Shown: in pieces, positions 8,628 through 17,300 of the stretch
Numbering within the stretch: the first letter of the stretch is position 1
How the letters are laid out: each line of letters opens with the position of its first letter
Assembly (NCBI RefSeq): GCF_027923905.1
Contig: NZ_AP026966.1
Location: forward strand, 5,023,001 to 5,087,000
Source of the DNA: Massilia varians
GTDB taxonomy: Bacteria; Pseudomonadota; Gammaproteobacteria; Burkholderiales; Burkholderiaceae_D
Length of the DNA: 64,000 nucleotides
Direction of reading: 5' to 3'
Position numbers and translations under genes: made by a program
The notes under the pieces: generated by a model
What the model saw: only the letters and a program-made list of their open reading frames with translations
The model's database searches: none
What the model was told of the DNA's origin: nothing

Positions 8628-9923
8628 TCAACGCTGGAAGGCCACACGGCCGCGCACCAGCGTCGTGCGCACCTGGCCGGCCAGCTCGAAGCCGAGGAAA
8701 GGCGTGTGCTTGCCCTGGCTCGCCAGGGCCTTGCGCTCGACCTTCCAGCGGGCGTCCGGGTCGAACAGCACCACGTCGGCCGCCGCGCCCACCGACAGCG
8801 TGCCGGCGGGCAGGCCGGCGATGCGCGCCGGGCTGGCGGTCACCTTGGCCAGGGCCTGCGCCAGCGCATCCTTGCCGTCCTGGTCCTCGGCCCACTTCAG
8901 GGTCAGCGCCAGCAACAGCTCCAGCCCGGTCGCGCCCGGGGTCGCTTCGGCGAAGGGCAGCAGCTTCTCGTCTTCGTCCACGGGGGTGTGGTCGGAGCAG
9001 ACCGCGTCCACGGTGCCGTCCAGCAGGGCCGCGCGGATCGCGTCGCGGTCGCGCTGGCTGCGCAGCGGCGGGTTGAAGCGCGCGTTCGGGTCGAAGAAGC
9101 CGATGTCGGCGTCGGTCATGTGCAGGTGGTGCACGCCGACGTCGCAGGTGACCTGCAGGCCTTCCTTCTTGGCGCTGGCGACCAGCGCCAGGCCGGCGCT
9201 TGATGACATGCGGCACAGGTGCACGCGCGCGCCGGTAGCGCGCATCAGCTCGAAGATGGTGTGCAGGGCGATGGTCTCGGACATGACGGGCACGCCCGAC
9301 AGCCCCAGGCGCGAGGCCAGCGGGCCGCTGTGGGCCACGCCGCCGCGGCCGATGTGGGCGTCCTGCGGGCGCAGCCACACGGTGTAGCCGAAGGTCTTGG
9401 CGTACTGCATGGCGCGCAGCAGCACGGTGGTGTCCAGCACCGGCACCTCGGCCTGCGAGAAGCCGATGCAGCCGGCTTCGGTCAGCTCGGCCATTTCAGT
9501 GAGGGCCTGGCCCTTCAGGCCCATGGTCAGCGCGCCCAGCGGGTGCACGTTGGCCTGGTCCAGGATGCGCGCGCGGTGCTTGAGCATCTCCACCAGGCCC
9601 GGCTCGTCCAGCACCGGGTCGGTGTCCGGTGGGCAGACCAGGGTGGTCACGCCGCCCTGCATCGCCGCCTGCATTTCCGATTCCAGCGTCGCCTTGTACT
9701 CGTAGCCCGGCTCGCGCAGGCGCGCGGACAGGTCGACCAGGCCGGGAGCGACCACCAGGCCGCTGGCGTCGATGGTCTGGTCGGCCGTGAAGCCTTCCGG
9801 CGCATTGCCGAGGGCGGCGATCTTGCCGTCGGCGATGAACAGGTCGCTTACCTGGTCGATGTCGTTTGCCGGGTCGATGATTCGCCCGTTCTTGATGTGG
9901 TAGTTCATCCGTGCGCCTTTCAC
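8628..9923 (-). CDS. pyrC: Dihydroorotase-like protein PyrC
   Basis: 431-residue amidohydrolase of the class I dihydroorotase group, assigned to ring closure of carbamoyl-aspartate. It opens with an amidohydrolase N-terminal beta domain ([24 protein letters not shown]) and ends with [16 protein letters not shown]. In the first metal motif the expected HxH is replaced: [13 protein letters not shown] has S-A-R where active enzymes have H-x-H. Such PyrC-like proteins (PyrC', next to pyrB in Pseudomonas) are known as inactive partners that keep ATCase assembled. [13 protein letters not shown] is retained. The GTG start at 9923 has AGGAGG six bases upstream and overlaps the pyrB stop as GTGA. Likely a non-catalytic, structural subunit; a true dihydroorotase should be encoded elsewhere. 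Confidence 0.85.
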   Translation of the reverse strand: MKGARMNYHIKNGRIIDPANDIDQVSDLFIADGKIAALGNAPEGFTADQTIDASGLVVAPGLVDLSARLREPGYEYKATLESEMQAAMQGGVTTLVCPPDTDPVLDEPGLVEMLKHRARILDQANVHPLGALTMGLKGQALTEMAELTEAGCIGFSQAEVPVLDTTVLLRAMQYAKTFGYTVWLRPQDAHIGRGGVAHSGPLASRLGLSGVPVMSETIALHTIFELMRATGARVHLCRMSSSAGLALVASAKKEGLQVTCDVGVHHLHMTDADIGFFDPNARFNPPLRSQRDRDAIRAALLDGTVDAVCSDHTPVDEDEKLLPFAEATPGATGLELLLALTLKWAEDQDGKDALAQALAKVTASPARIAGLPAGTLSVGAAADVVLFDPDARWKVERKALASQGKHTPFLGFELAGQVRTTLVRGRVAFQR

Positions 9924-10897
9924 GCCCTGCCTCCTGCCAAAATGCTCATCACCGCCATGCGTACCGCAATGCCGAAGGTCACCTGCGGCAGGATCACCGC
10001 CTGGCTGCCGTCGGCCACCGCCGAGTCGATCTCGACCCCGCGGTTCATCGGGCCCGGGTGCATCACGATCGCATCCGGCTTGGCCAGCGCCAGGCGCTCC
10101 GGGGTCAGGCCATAGCTCTTGAAGTATTCCTGCGCCGACGGCAGCAGCGCGCCGCTCATGCGTTCGTTCTGCAGGCGCAGCATGATGATGACGTCGACGT
10201 CCTTCAGACCCTCGTCCATGTTGGTGAAGGTGCGCACGCCCATCTCGGCCAGGCCGCCCGGCAGCAGCGTGTGCGGGCCGATGGCGCGCACTTCCGGCAC
10301 GCCCAGGGTGGTCAGCGCGTGGATGTCCGAGCGCGCCACGCGGCTATGCAGGATGTCGCCGACGATCGCCACCCGCAGGTTGGTGAAGTCCTTCTTGTAG
10401 TGGCGGATCGTGTACATGTCGAGCAGGCCCTGGGTCGGGTGCGCGTGGCGGCCGTCGCCGGCGTTCACCACGTGCACGTGCGACTGCCCGGTCTCGACCA
10501 GGTGCTTGGCGATCAGGTAAGGCGCGCCCGACTGCGCGTGGCGCACCACGAACATGTCGGCGTGCATGGCCGACAGGTTGTCGATGGTGTCGAGCAGCGA
10601 CTCGCCCTTGCTGGCCGACGAAGCCTGGATGTTCAGGTTGATGACGTCGGCCGACAGGCGCTTGGCCGCGATCTCGAAGGTGGTGCGGGTGCGCGTGCTG
10701 TTTTCGAAGAAGAGGTTGAACACGCTCTTGCCGCGCATCAGCGGCACCTTCTTGACCTCGCGGTCCGAAATGCTCACGAAGCTCGAAGCGGTGTCGAGGA
10801 TGTGGTTGATGACCGACTTGGGCAGGCCCTCGATGGTGAGCAGGTGCTGCAGCTCCCCGTTCTTGTTCAGTTGCGGGTTAAGAAAGATCTTGGACAT
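9920..10897 (-). CDS. pyrB: Aspartate carbamoyltransferase catalytic subunit
   Basis: 325 residues. PyrB condenses carbamoyl phosphate with aspartate, the first committed pyrimidine step. The carbamoyl-phosphate site [12 protein letters not shown] lies near residue 56, followed by [11 protein letters not shown] and [13 protein letters not shown]. The ATG at 10897 is preferred to an upstream in-frame TTG. It overlaps the end of pyrR by about 20 bases and shares GTGA with pyrC. No pyrI regulatory subunit gene is present, which fits the class of ATCase that forms a dodecamer with a dihydroorotase-like partner. Confidence 0.95.
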   Translation of the reverse strand: MSKIFLNPQLNKNGELQHLLTIEGLPKSVINHILDTASSFVSISDREVKKVPLMRGKSVFNLFFENSTRTRTTFEIAAKRLSADVINLNIQASSASKGESLLDTIDNLSAMHADMFVVRHAQSGAPYLIAKHLVETGQSHVHVVNAGDGRHAHPTQGLLDMYTIRHYKKDFTNLRVAIVGDILHSRVARSDIHALTTLGVPEVRAIGPHTLLPGGLAEMGVRTFTNMDEGLKDVDVIIMLRLQNERMSGALLPSAQEYFKSYGLTPERLALAKPDAIVMHPGPMNRGVEIDSAVADGSQAVILPQVTFGIAVRMAVMSILAGGRA

Positions 10898-11408
10898 TGT
10901 CTTCTTCAATGGTCAGCGAAAGTTGGCCGGCGGCGTCGCGCTGCAGGCACAGCGACTGCTGCGGCGCCAGCGCGGCGCGGGTGCCGACGTAGTCGGGCGC
11001 CACCGGCAGCTCGCGCCCGCCGCGGTCGGCCAGGGCCGCCAGGCGGATGCAGCTCGGCCTGCCGTAGTCGAACAGCACGTTGATCGCGGCGCGCACCGTG
11101 CGGCCGGTCTGCAGCACGTCGTCCACCAGCACCACCGTCGCGCCGTCCACCGGGAAGCGGATATGGGTCGGCTTCACGTCCGGGTGCAGGCCCTTCTTGG
11201 CATAGTCGTCGCGGTAGAACGAGACGTCGATGGTGCCGAAGCGGCTGGTCAGGTCGAGGTCGCGCGCGAGACGTTCGGCCAGCCAGGCGCCGCCGGAATG
11301 GATGCCGACGATGGCGGCATCGGCGACGCCGTCCAGTCCTGCGCGGACCTGGCCCAGCAGCTCGCGGTACAGCGCCTCCGCGTCGTACGCTTGATTAGAT
11401 GTTGGCAT
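10878..11408 (-). CDS. pyrR: PyrR, pyr regulator/uracil phosphoribosyltransferase
   Basis: 176 residues. PyrR is a phosphoribosyltransferase-fold protein which in Gram-positive bacteria binds pyr mRNA and converts uracil plus PRPP to UMP. Here the PRPP loop is [17 protein letters not shown] (about residue 95), and [16 protein letters not shown] forms the first part of the active site. The ATG at 11408 overlaps the end of ruvX by about 14 bases. I see no anti-terminator/terminator pair with a PyrR-binding loop in or near the operon, so its regulatory mode in this organism is open. Its position between ruvX and pyrB matches the order known in Pseudomonas. Confidence 0.93.
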   Translation of the reverse strand: MPTSNQAYDAEALYRELLGQVRAGLDGVADAAIVGIHSGGAWLAERLARDLDLTSRFGTIDVSFYRDDYAKKGLHPDVKPTHIRFPVDGATVVLVDDVLQTGRTVRAAINVLFDYGRPSCIRLAALADRGGRELPVAPDYVGTRAALAPQQSLCLQRDAAGQLSLTIEEDNVQDLS

Positions 11409-11787
11409 GGGTATCAAAGTATTGTTGCAAAATGATGGCGGCCGCCTTGGCGTCGATGATCTCGCCGCGCCGTTGCGGGATCACGGCGGACGAGTAACGC
11501 TCGTCGACGAGTTCGACGGGCAGGTTGAAGCGGCCGTGGAGCTGGTTGGCGAAGCGCCGGCTGCGCAGCGTCATGTCGTGCTCGGCGCCGTCGGGATGGC
11601 GCGGCTCGCCCACGACGAGGCGGGCCGGCTTCCATTCATTGATCAGGTCGCCGATGACCTGGAAACGGGTGGCGTTGTCGACCGCCTTGATGACGGTCAA
11701 CGGTTGGGCTTGCCCGGTAAGGGTGTTGCCCATGGCAATGCCGATGCGTTTGACACCGAAGTCAAAACCAAGAACGATATCAACCAC
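11395..11787 (-). CDS. ruvX: Putative Holliday junction resolvase / pre-16S rRNA nuclease YqgF
   Basis: 130 residues with an RNase H-like fold, a normal length. YqgF is needed for 5'-end maturation of 16S rRNA and has also been proposed as a Holliday junction resolvase. The first catalytic Asp is in VLGFDFGVKRIGIAMGN, the Glu in LVVGEPRHPDG, and the C-terminal Asp in VELVDERYSS. The start is a GTG at 11787. It lies 29 bases downstream of algH and overlaps pyrR, so it is within the pyr operon. Confidence 0.94.
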   Translation of the reverse strand: MVDIVLGFDFGVKRIGIAMGNTLTGQAQPLTVIKAVDNATRFQVIGDLINEWKPARLVVGEPRHPDGAEHDMTLRSRRFANQLHGRFNLPVELVDERYSSAVIPQRRGEIIDAKAAAIILQQYFDTHANI

Positions 11788-11816
11788 AAGCCATCTCGAC
11801 GACGCGAGTCCCCTCT

Positions 11817-12473
11817 TTATGCATGGCCGGCTTCAGTAGCGAGCATCAGGGGATCGATTCCCAGCAGTTTGATGGCGGCGGTATAGCGTTCCTCGATCGG
11901 CAGGTCGAACAGGACCCTGGCGTCGGCGCCCACCGTGAGCCAGCCGTTGCGCGAGATTTCTTCCTCGAGCTGTCCCGGACTCCAGCCGGCATAGCCGATC
12001 GAGACCAGCATGCGGGCCGGGCCGGCGCCGCTGGCGACGGCTTCCAGCACGTCGATCGAGGTGGTGAAGGCGACGTCGTCGGTGACGGTGAGCGAGGAGG
12101 AGAAGCGTCCGCCCGGCGAATGCAGCACGAAGCCGCGGTCGTCCTGCACCGGGCCGCCGAACATGATCGGCTGGTCCACCACCGAGGAGCGCAGCCCCGG
12201 GGCGAGCTTCAGGTCGACGCGGTCGAACAGCACTTCCATCGTCATGTCGGTCGGCTTGTTGATGACCACGCCGAGCACGCCATTCTCGTTGTGCTCGCAA
12301 ATATAGACGACGGTGCCGCCGAAGATCGGATCCTGGATCGAAGGCATTGCGATTAGGAAATGGTTGGCGAGGTTCAGCCCTGAAGAAGCCGGGCCGATCT
12401 TACCGAGCGTTTCACTCTGTTCCGGTGGCATGCCGGGCATCGGTAGAGTGCTGCCAACTTTGCTTTTTTTCAT
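11817..12473 (-). CDS. algH: AlgH/YqgE family protein
   Basis: 218 residues with this start. The conserved domain begins with LANHFLIAMPSIQDPIFGGTV and continues with VVINKPTD, FGGPVQDDRGFVLH and GYAGWSPGQLEEEI, which define the family. AlgH was named for alginate effects in Pseudomonas, but its biochemical function is unknown. The N-terminal 30 residues are poorly conserved; the start could instead be an ATG about 11 codons downstream. It is the first gene of the algH-ruvX-pyrR-pyrB-pyrC-plsC unit, so the operon promoter should lie between it and the divergent photolyase gene. Confidence 0.92.
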   Translation of the reverse strand: MKKSKVGSTLPMPGMPPEQSETLGKIGPASSGLNLANHFLIAMPSIQDPIFGGTVVYICEHNENGVLGVVINKPTDMTMEVLFDRVDLKLAPGLRSSVVDQPIMFGGPVQDDRGFVLHSPGGRFSSSLTVTDDVAFTTSIDVLEAVASGAGPARMLVSIGYAGWSPGQLEEEISRNGWLTVGADARVLFDLPIEERYTAAIKLLGIDPLMLATEAGHA

Positions 12474-12714
12474 ACGCTTACTCTCACATGGGCCCACTCT
12501 GGTTTGACCGCGAAGTGTCCACAAAACAACGTTACGCTTTTCGATAGTTTACACCGAATCGCTCCGAGGCCGATGAACTGCCCCGATAGACCCGCGATGC
12601 ATATGCTGAAAAGCCCGTCAGCCGACCCGTCTCTGTCCCGCCCAGCTGCAAACGTAGTTCTGTTAGGACGAATCCTACCCAGTAAAATCGGCCGCCACCT
12701 TGACCCTGCACACG

Positions 12715-14172
12715 ATGATGAATATAAGCAACTCCCTGGTTTGGTTCCGGCGTGACTTGCGGGCATTCGACCATGCAGCCCTGCACCAGGCCTTGACCTC
12801 GTCTAATTGTGTGTACTGCGTTTTTGTGTATGACAGCGACATCCTGGACCCGCTGCCGCGCGACGACCGCCGTGTGCGGTTCATCCACGCCAGCCTGGCC
12901 AGCCTCGAGGCCGAGCTGCGTCGGCTCGGCGCTTATTTGATCGTGCGGCAAGGCCGCCCTCTTGAAGTGATCCCGGCGCTCGCCACCGAACTGGGTGTCG
13001 ACGCGGTGTTCGTCTGTGCCGATTATGAACCCGACGCGGTGGATCGCGACGCACGGATGAAAGCCAGGCTGGCGGCCGATGGTAGGAAATTTCTGAGCTT
13101 CAAGGACCAGGTCGTCTTCGAGCAGGACGAGGTGCTGACCCTGGCCAAGGGACCATTCTCGGTGTTCACGCCCTACAAGAACGCCTGGCTCAAGCGCCTG
13201 GCCGGCATGCCCGAGGCGCTGGCCGCGTATCCGGTCGATCCGTATGCGCATGCCTTCGCGCCGCCGCCGCCGGACGCGCCGCCCCTGCCCTCGCTGGCCG
13301 AGATCGGCTTCGAGCCGGGCGCGCCGCCGCTGCCGGCCGGGATGGAAGGCGCCGAGGAACTGTTCGAACGTTTCGTCGCGCACATCGCCGATTACGGCCG
13401 GGCGCGCGATTTCCCCTCGGAGGACGGCACCTCGCGCCTGTCGACCCACCTGCGCTTCGGCACCACCTCGATCCGCCACCTGGTGCGCACGGCGCGCCAG
13501 ATGATCGAAAACGGCGCGGGCGGCGCCGGCGCCTCGGTGTGGCTGTCGGAACTCATCTGGCGCGATTTCTATTCGATGATCCTGGCGCGCAACCCGCAGG
13601 TCGTCACCCGCTCGTTCAAGCCGGCCTTCGATGCGCTGGCCTGGGACAGCGGCGCAGAAGCCGATGCGCTGTTCGCGGCCTGGTGCGAGGGACGCACCGG
13701 CTATCCGCTGGTGGACGCGGCGATGGCGCAGCTGAACCGCACCGGCTTCATGCACAACCGGCTGCGCATGGTGACGGCGAGCTTCCTCACCAAGGACCTC
13801 GGGATCGACTGGCGGCGCGGGGAGCGCTACTTCGCACTCAAGCTGAACGACTACGAGCTGGCCTCGAACAACGGCGGCTGGCAATGGGCGGCCTCGACCG
13901 GCTGCGACGCGCAGCCGTGGTTCCGGATCTTCAATCCGGTGGCGCAGTCGCAGCGTTTCGATGCGCACGGCGACTTCATTCGGGAGTGGGTGCCGGTCCT
14001 GGCGCGGCTCGGCGCGAAGGAGATCCATGCGCCGTGGCTGGCCGATGCGAACCTGCTGGCCGAGCGCGGGGTCGTGCTGGGGCGGGATTATCCCTTGCCG
14101 GTGGTAGACCATGATGTCGCGCGCAAGCGAACACTGGAGAGGTTCGCGGTCGTCAAGAAAACCAATGGCTAA
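12715..14172 (+). CDS. phrB: Deoxyribodipyrimidine photolyase
   Basis: About 485 residues, a usual length for a class I CPD photolyase, which repairs cyclobutane pyrimidine dimers with blue light. The N-terminal antenna-chromophore domain starts SLVWFRRDLRAFDHAAL. The FAD-binding domain has RFGTTSIRHLV, WLSELIWRDFY, GRTGYPLVDAAMAQL and the C-terminal WQWAASTGCDAQPWFRIFNP. The Trp residues of the electron chain appear retained. Two adjacent ATGs (12715, 12718) are possible starts. It is divergent from algH, and its stop is followed after eleven bases by a family A palindrome. I read CPD photolyase rather than (6-4) or CRY-DASH from the C-terminal motif; this is moderately secure. Confidence 0.94.
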   Translation: MMNISNSLVWFRRDLRAFDHAALHQALTSSNCVYCVFVYDSDILDPLPRDDRRVRFIHASLASLEAELRRLGAYLIVRQGRPLEVIPALATELGVDAVFVCADYEPDAVDRDARMKARLAADGRKFLSFKDQVVFEQDEVLTLAKGPFSVFTPYKNAWLKRLAGMPEALAAYPVDPYAHAFAPPPPDAPPLPSLAEIGFEPGAPPLPAGMEGAEELFERFVAHIADYGRARDFPSEDGTSRLSTHLRFGTTSIRHLVRTARQMIENGAGGAGASVWLSELIWRDFYSMILARNPQVVTRSFKPAFDALAWDSGAEADALFAAWCEGRTGYPLVDAAMAQLNRTGFMHNRLRMVTASFLTKDLGIDWRRGERYFALKLNDYELASNNGGWQWAASTGCDAQPWFRIFNPVAQSQRFDAHGDFIREWVPVLARLGAKEIHAPWLADANLLAERGVVLGRDYPLPVVDHDVARKRTLERFAVVKKTNG

Positions 14173-14183
14173 AATCGGCATTC

Positions 14184-14308
14184 GTAGGGTGGGCGGGGGA
14201 AAATAGTCCAGTGGACTGTTTTCCCGCCCACGCGGGCAACGATCGCCGGTCCGACGCGGCGGATCCGGTGTCAACGATCACCGCGTGGGCGGAATCCGCC
14301 CGCCCTAC
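14184..14308. repeat. Family A dispersed palindrome, copy A2
   Basis: Ends GTAGGGTGGGCGG and CCGCCCGCCCTAC are inverted copies. The left half holds the inner palindrome AAAATAGTCCAGTGGACTGTTTT, with the GTCCAGTGGAC core seen in A1 and A4. The right terminus overlaps chpA: the CTA within CCCTAC is the chpA stop codon read on the minus strand (TAG). Confidence 0.85.
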
Positions 14309-17300
14309 GATTTTTCTCGGTTCAGCAGACTCTCGATTGCCGCCAGCAGCACCGGCTCCTGGTAGGGCTTGCCGAAGTAGGCATTCACGCCCAAGTCCAG
14401 CGCGACATTGCGGTGCTTGTCCGCCGTCCGCGAGGTGATCATGATGATCGGAATCGACCTGGTCGCTTCCCTGCTGCGCAGCTCGCGCGTCAGGTCGAAG
14501 CCGTCCATGCGCGGCATCTCGATATCCACCAGCATCAGGTCGGGCCGCAGCGCTTCGATCTGTTCGAGCGCGTCGACGCCGTCCTTGGCCAGCATCACCC
14601 GGTAGCCTTCGCGCTCCAGCAGGCGCTGGGTCACGCGGCGCACCGTGATCGAGTCGTCCACCACCATGATGGCGGCTTTCCGTTCGGGCGGCGCCTCCTC
14701 GGCGACGGGGGCGAGCGGCGCCGCGGGACGCTGGGCCAGCGCCACCGGATCGAGGATCAGCACGATCTCGCCCGTGCCCAGCACCGTGGCGCCGGCGATG
14801 CCCGGGACCCGCGAGAGCTGCGGGCCGATATTCTTGACCACCACTTCGCGGTTGCCCAGCACCTCGTCCACGCGCAGCGCGATGCGCCCGCCGGCGCCAT
14901 GCACCACCAGCACCGGGTTCAGGCGCTGCAGCGCGCCGCCATTGCCTTCGCCCAGCAGCACGGCGAGCGTGTGCAGCGCATGCGGCTGTCCTGCCACGGA
15001 AAGCGTGCCCGCCGCCTGCGCCGCGTCCAGTTCGGTATCGCGCACCTGCAGCACCTGCTCGACCAGGGTGGCCGGCAAGGCATGGGTGCGCCCGCCGCTC
15101 GCAACCAGCACCACCTGCGCCACCGCCAGCGTCAGCGGCAGGTGGATGGCGAAGCGCGTACCCTTGCCCGGCTCGGTCGAGACCAGCACCCGCCCGCCCA
15201 GCGCCTGCGCCTCGGAGCGCACCACGTCCATGCCGACGCCGCGCCCGGCCAGCTCGGTGAGCGTGTCGGCGGTCGAGAAGCCCGGTTCGAAAATCAGTTC
15301 GGCGGCTTCCTGGTCATTCACGACCTGGTCCGGCTTGATCAGGCCCAGGCCGCGCGCCTTGGCGCGGATGCGCTCCAGGTCCAGCCCGGCGCCGTCGTCG
15401 CTGAACACGATCGCCACCTCGTTGCCGTGCTGGCTCACCTGCACCAGCACCTCGCCGGTTTCAAGCTTGCCGGCCTCCTGGCGCGCGGCGCGCGGCTCGA
15501 TGCCGTGCACGATCGCGTTGCGCAGCAGGTGTTCGAACGGCGCCGCCATCTGTTCCAGCACGCTGCGGTCGATTTCCACCGCGCCGCCGCGGATGTCGAG
15601 GTTGACGCGCTTTTCAAGTTCTTTCGCGGTCTGGCGCGCCACCCGGAACAGGCGCTCGGCCAGGTTCGCGAAGGGCACCATGCGCACCCGCATCAGGTCG
15701 CGCTGCAGGTCGCGCGTCATGCGCGCCTGCGCCGCCAGGTCTTCGACGGCGCTGTCCACCGTGCGCGACAGGCCTTCGTGGAAGGCTTCGACGTCGTTCA
15801 CGCTCTCGGCCATCATGCGCGTCAGTTCCTGCAGGCGGGTGAAGCGGTCGAACTCGAGCGGGTCGAACTTCTCCTCGCCGGCGATCGACAGGGTCGACGC
15901 GATCTGCGACTCGGCCTGCATCTCGATCTCGCGCATCTGGCGGCGCAGGCGGTCGAGGTTGTCCGAGAAGTCGGACAAGGCGCCCTTGAGCACGCCGACC
16001 TGGTTTTCCAGGCGCGAACGCGTGATCGACACCTCGCCCGCCTGGTTGACCACGCGGTCGAGGATGTCGGCGCGCACCCGCACCAGCGGCGCGCGGTTGC
16101 CCGGCTGCTCGGCGGCCGCCGGTACGCTTGCGGGCGCCGCCTGCGCCGGCATGGCGGGCTGTTGCAGCTGTTCGAACAGCAGCAGGGCCCCATCGTAGTT
16201 CGCCAGCAGTTCATCGAAAGCCGCGGGCGTGGTGGTGCCGGCGTGCACCATGTTCTCGATCTGGGTTTCCAGCTCGTGCGTATGCTGGCCGAGACGCATC
16301 GCGCCGGCCATGCGGGCGCTGCCCTTGACCGTGTGCAGGGCGCGCTGCAAGCCCTGGGCGATGGCATGGTCTTGCGGATTCTGCTGCCACTGGCGCAGGC
16401 CGTTGCCGATCTGCGGGAACAGGTCGGCGCCCTCTTCCAGGAATACCGGCAGCAGGTCCGGATCGAGTTCGTCGCTGAAACCCGGGCTCGCCGCCAGCAC
16501 GCTGTCGGCCGCGGCGGGCGCGGGTTCCGGCGCCGCTACCGGTGCAGGTGCGGATGCGGATGCGGGTGCGGGGACCTGGTCCGGCACGGCCGCCACGCTT
16601 TCCGGCGCCGCATCGAGCGCCGCCTCGTCGGGCGTGACCGGCACGAACGCGGGCTGCGGCTGCGCAGGCGCGGCCTGGTCGAGGGCCGGCGCGGCAAACG
16701 GATCGTCGAGGAAGCTGTCGAACAGCGCGTCGATCTCGTCGGCCGCGCGCTCCTGTTGCGGTGCTTGTTCCTGTGGCTGTTCCAGTTCTTCGTGCGGCGC
16801 CGCCAGGATCGCGCCGTAGGCGCTGGCGAACAAGGCGTCGAGTTGCCCGGCCAGGTCCGGGTCGACTTCGCCGTACACGCTGGCCGCCTGCTGGCTGGCC
16901 AGGCGCGCCAGCAGCGCGTCGAGGCGGGCGATCAGCTCCGGTTGGGCCGGGGCCAGTTCACCGAGGCCGAAGATCTGCAGCATCGTGCGTGCGCACCCCA
17001 GGGCCGTGTCCAGCAGCTCGCGGCCGTCCTCGTCGAGCGTCGGGCCCGGCGCCGCCAGCTTTTCCAGCGCCAGCTCGAGCGCATGGGCGACGTCGCGCAG
17101 CGCGGCGTAGCCGACCGTAGACGAGGTGCCGGCCAGGGTGTGCGCCGCCTTCAGGGCTGCCGCGGACGCGCGCCGGTCCGGCTCGGCGCGCCAATCCTCG
17201 AAGTCCTGCGCCAGCTGCTGCACCAGGGTCTCGGCTTCGTCGAGGTAGATCGTGTACAGGCCGAGCGGGATGTCGAGGCCGCCGATGCGTTTCGTGCCCG

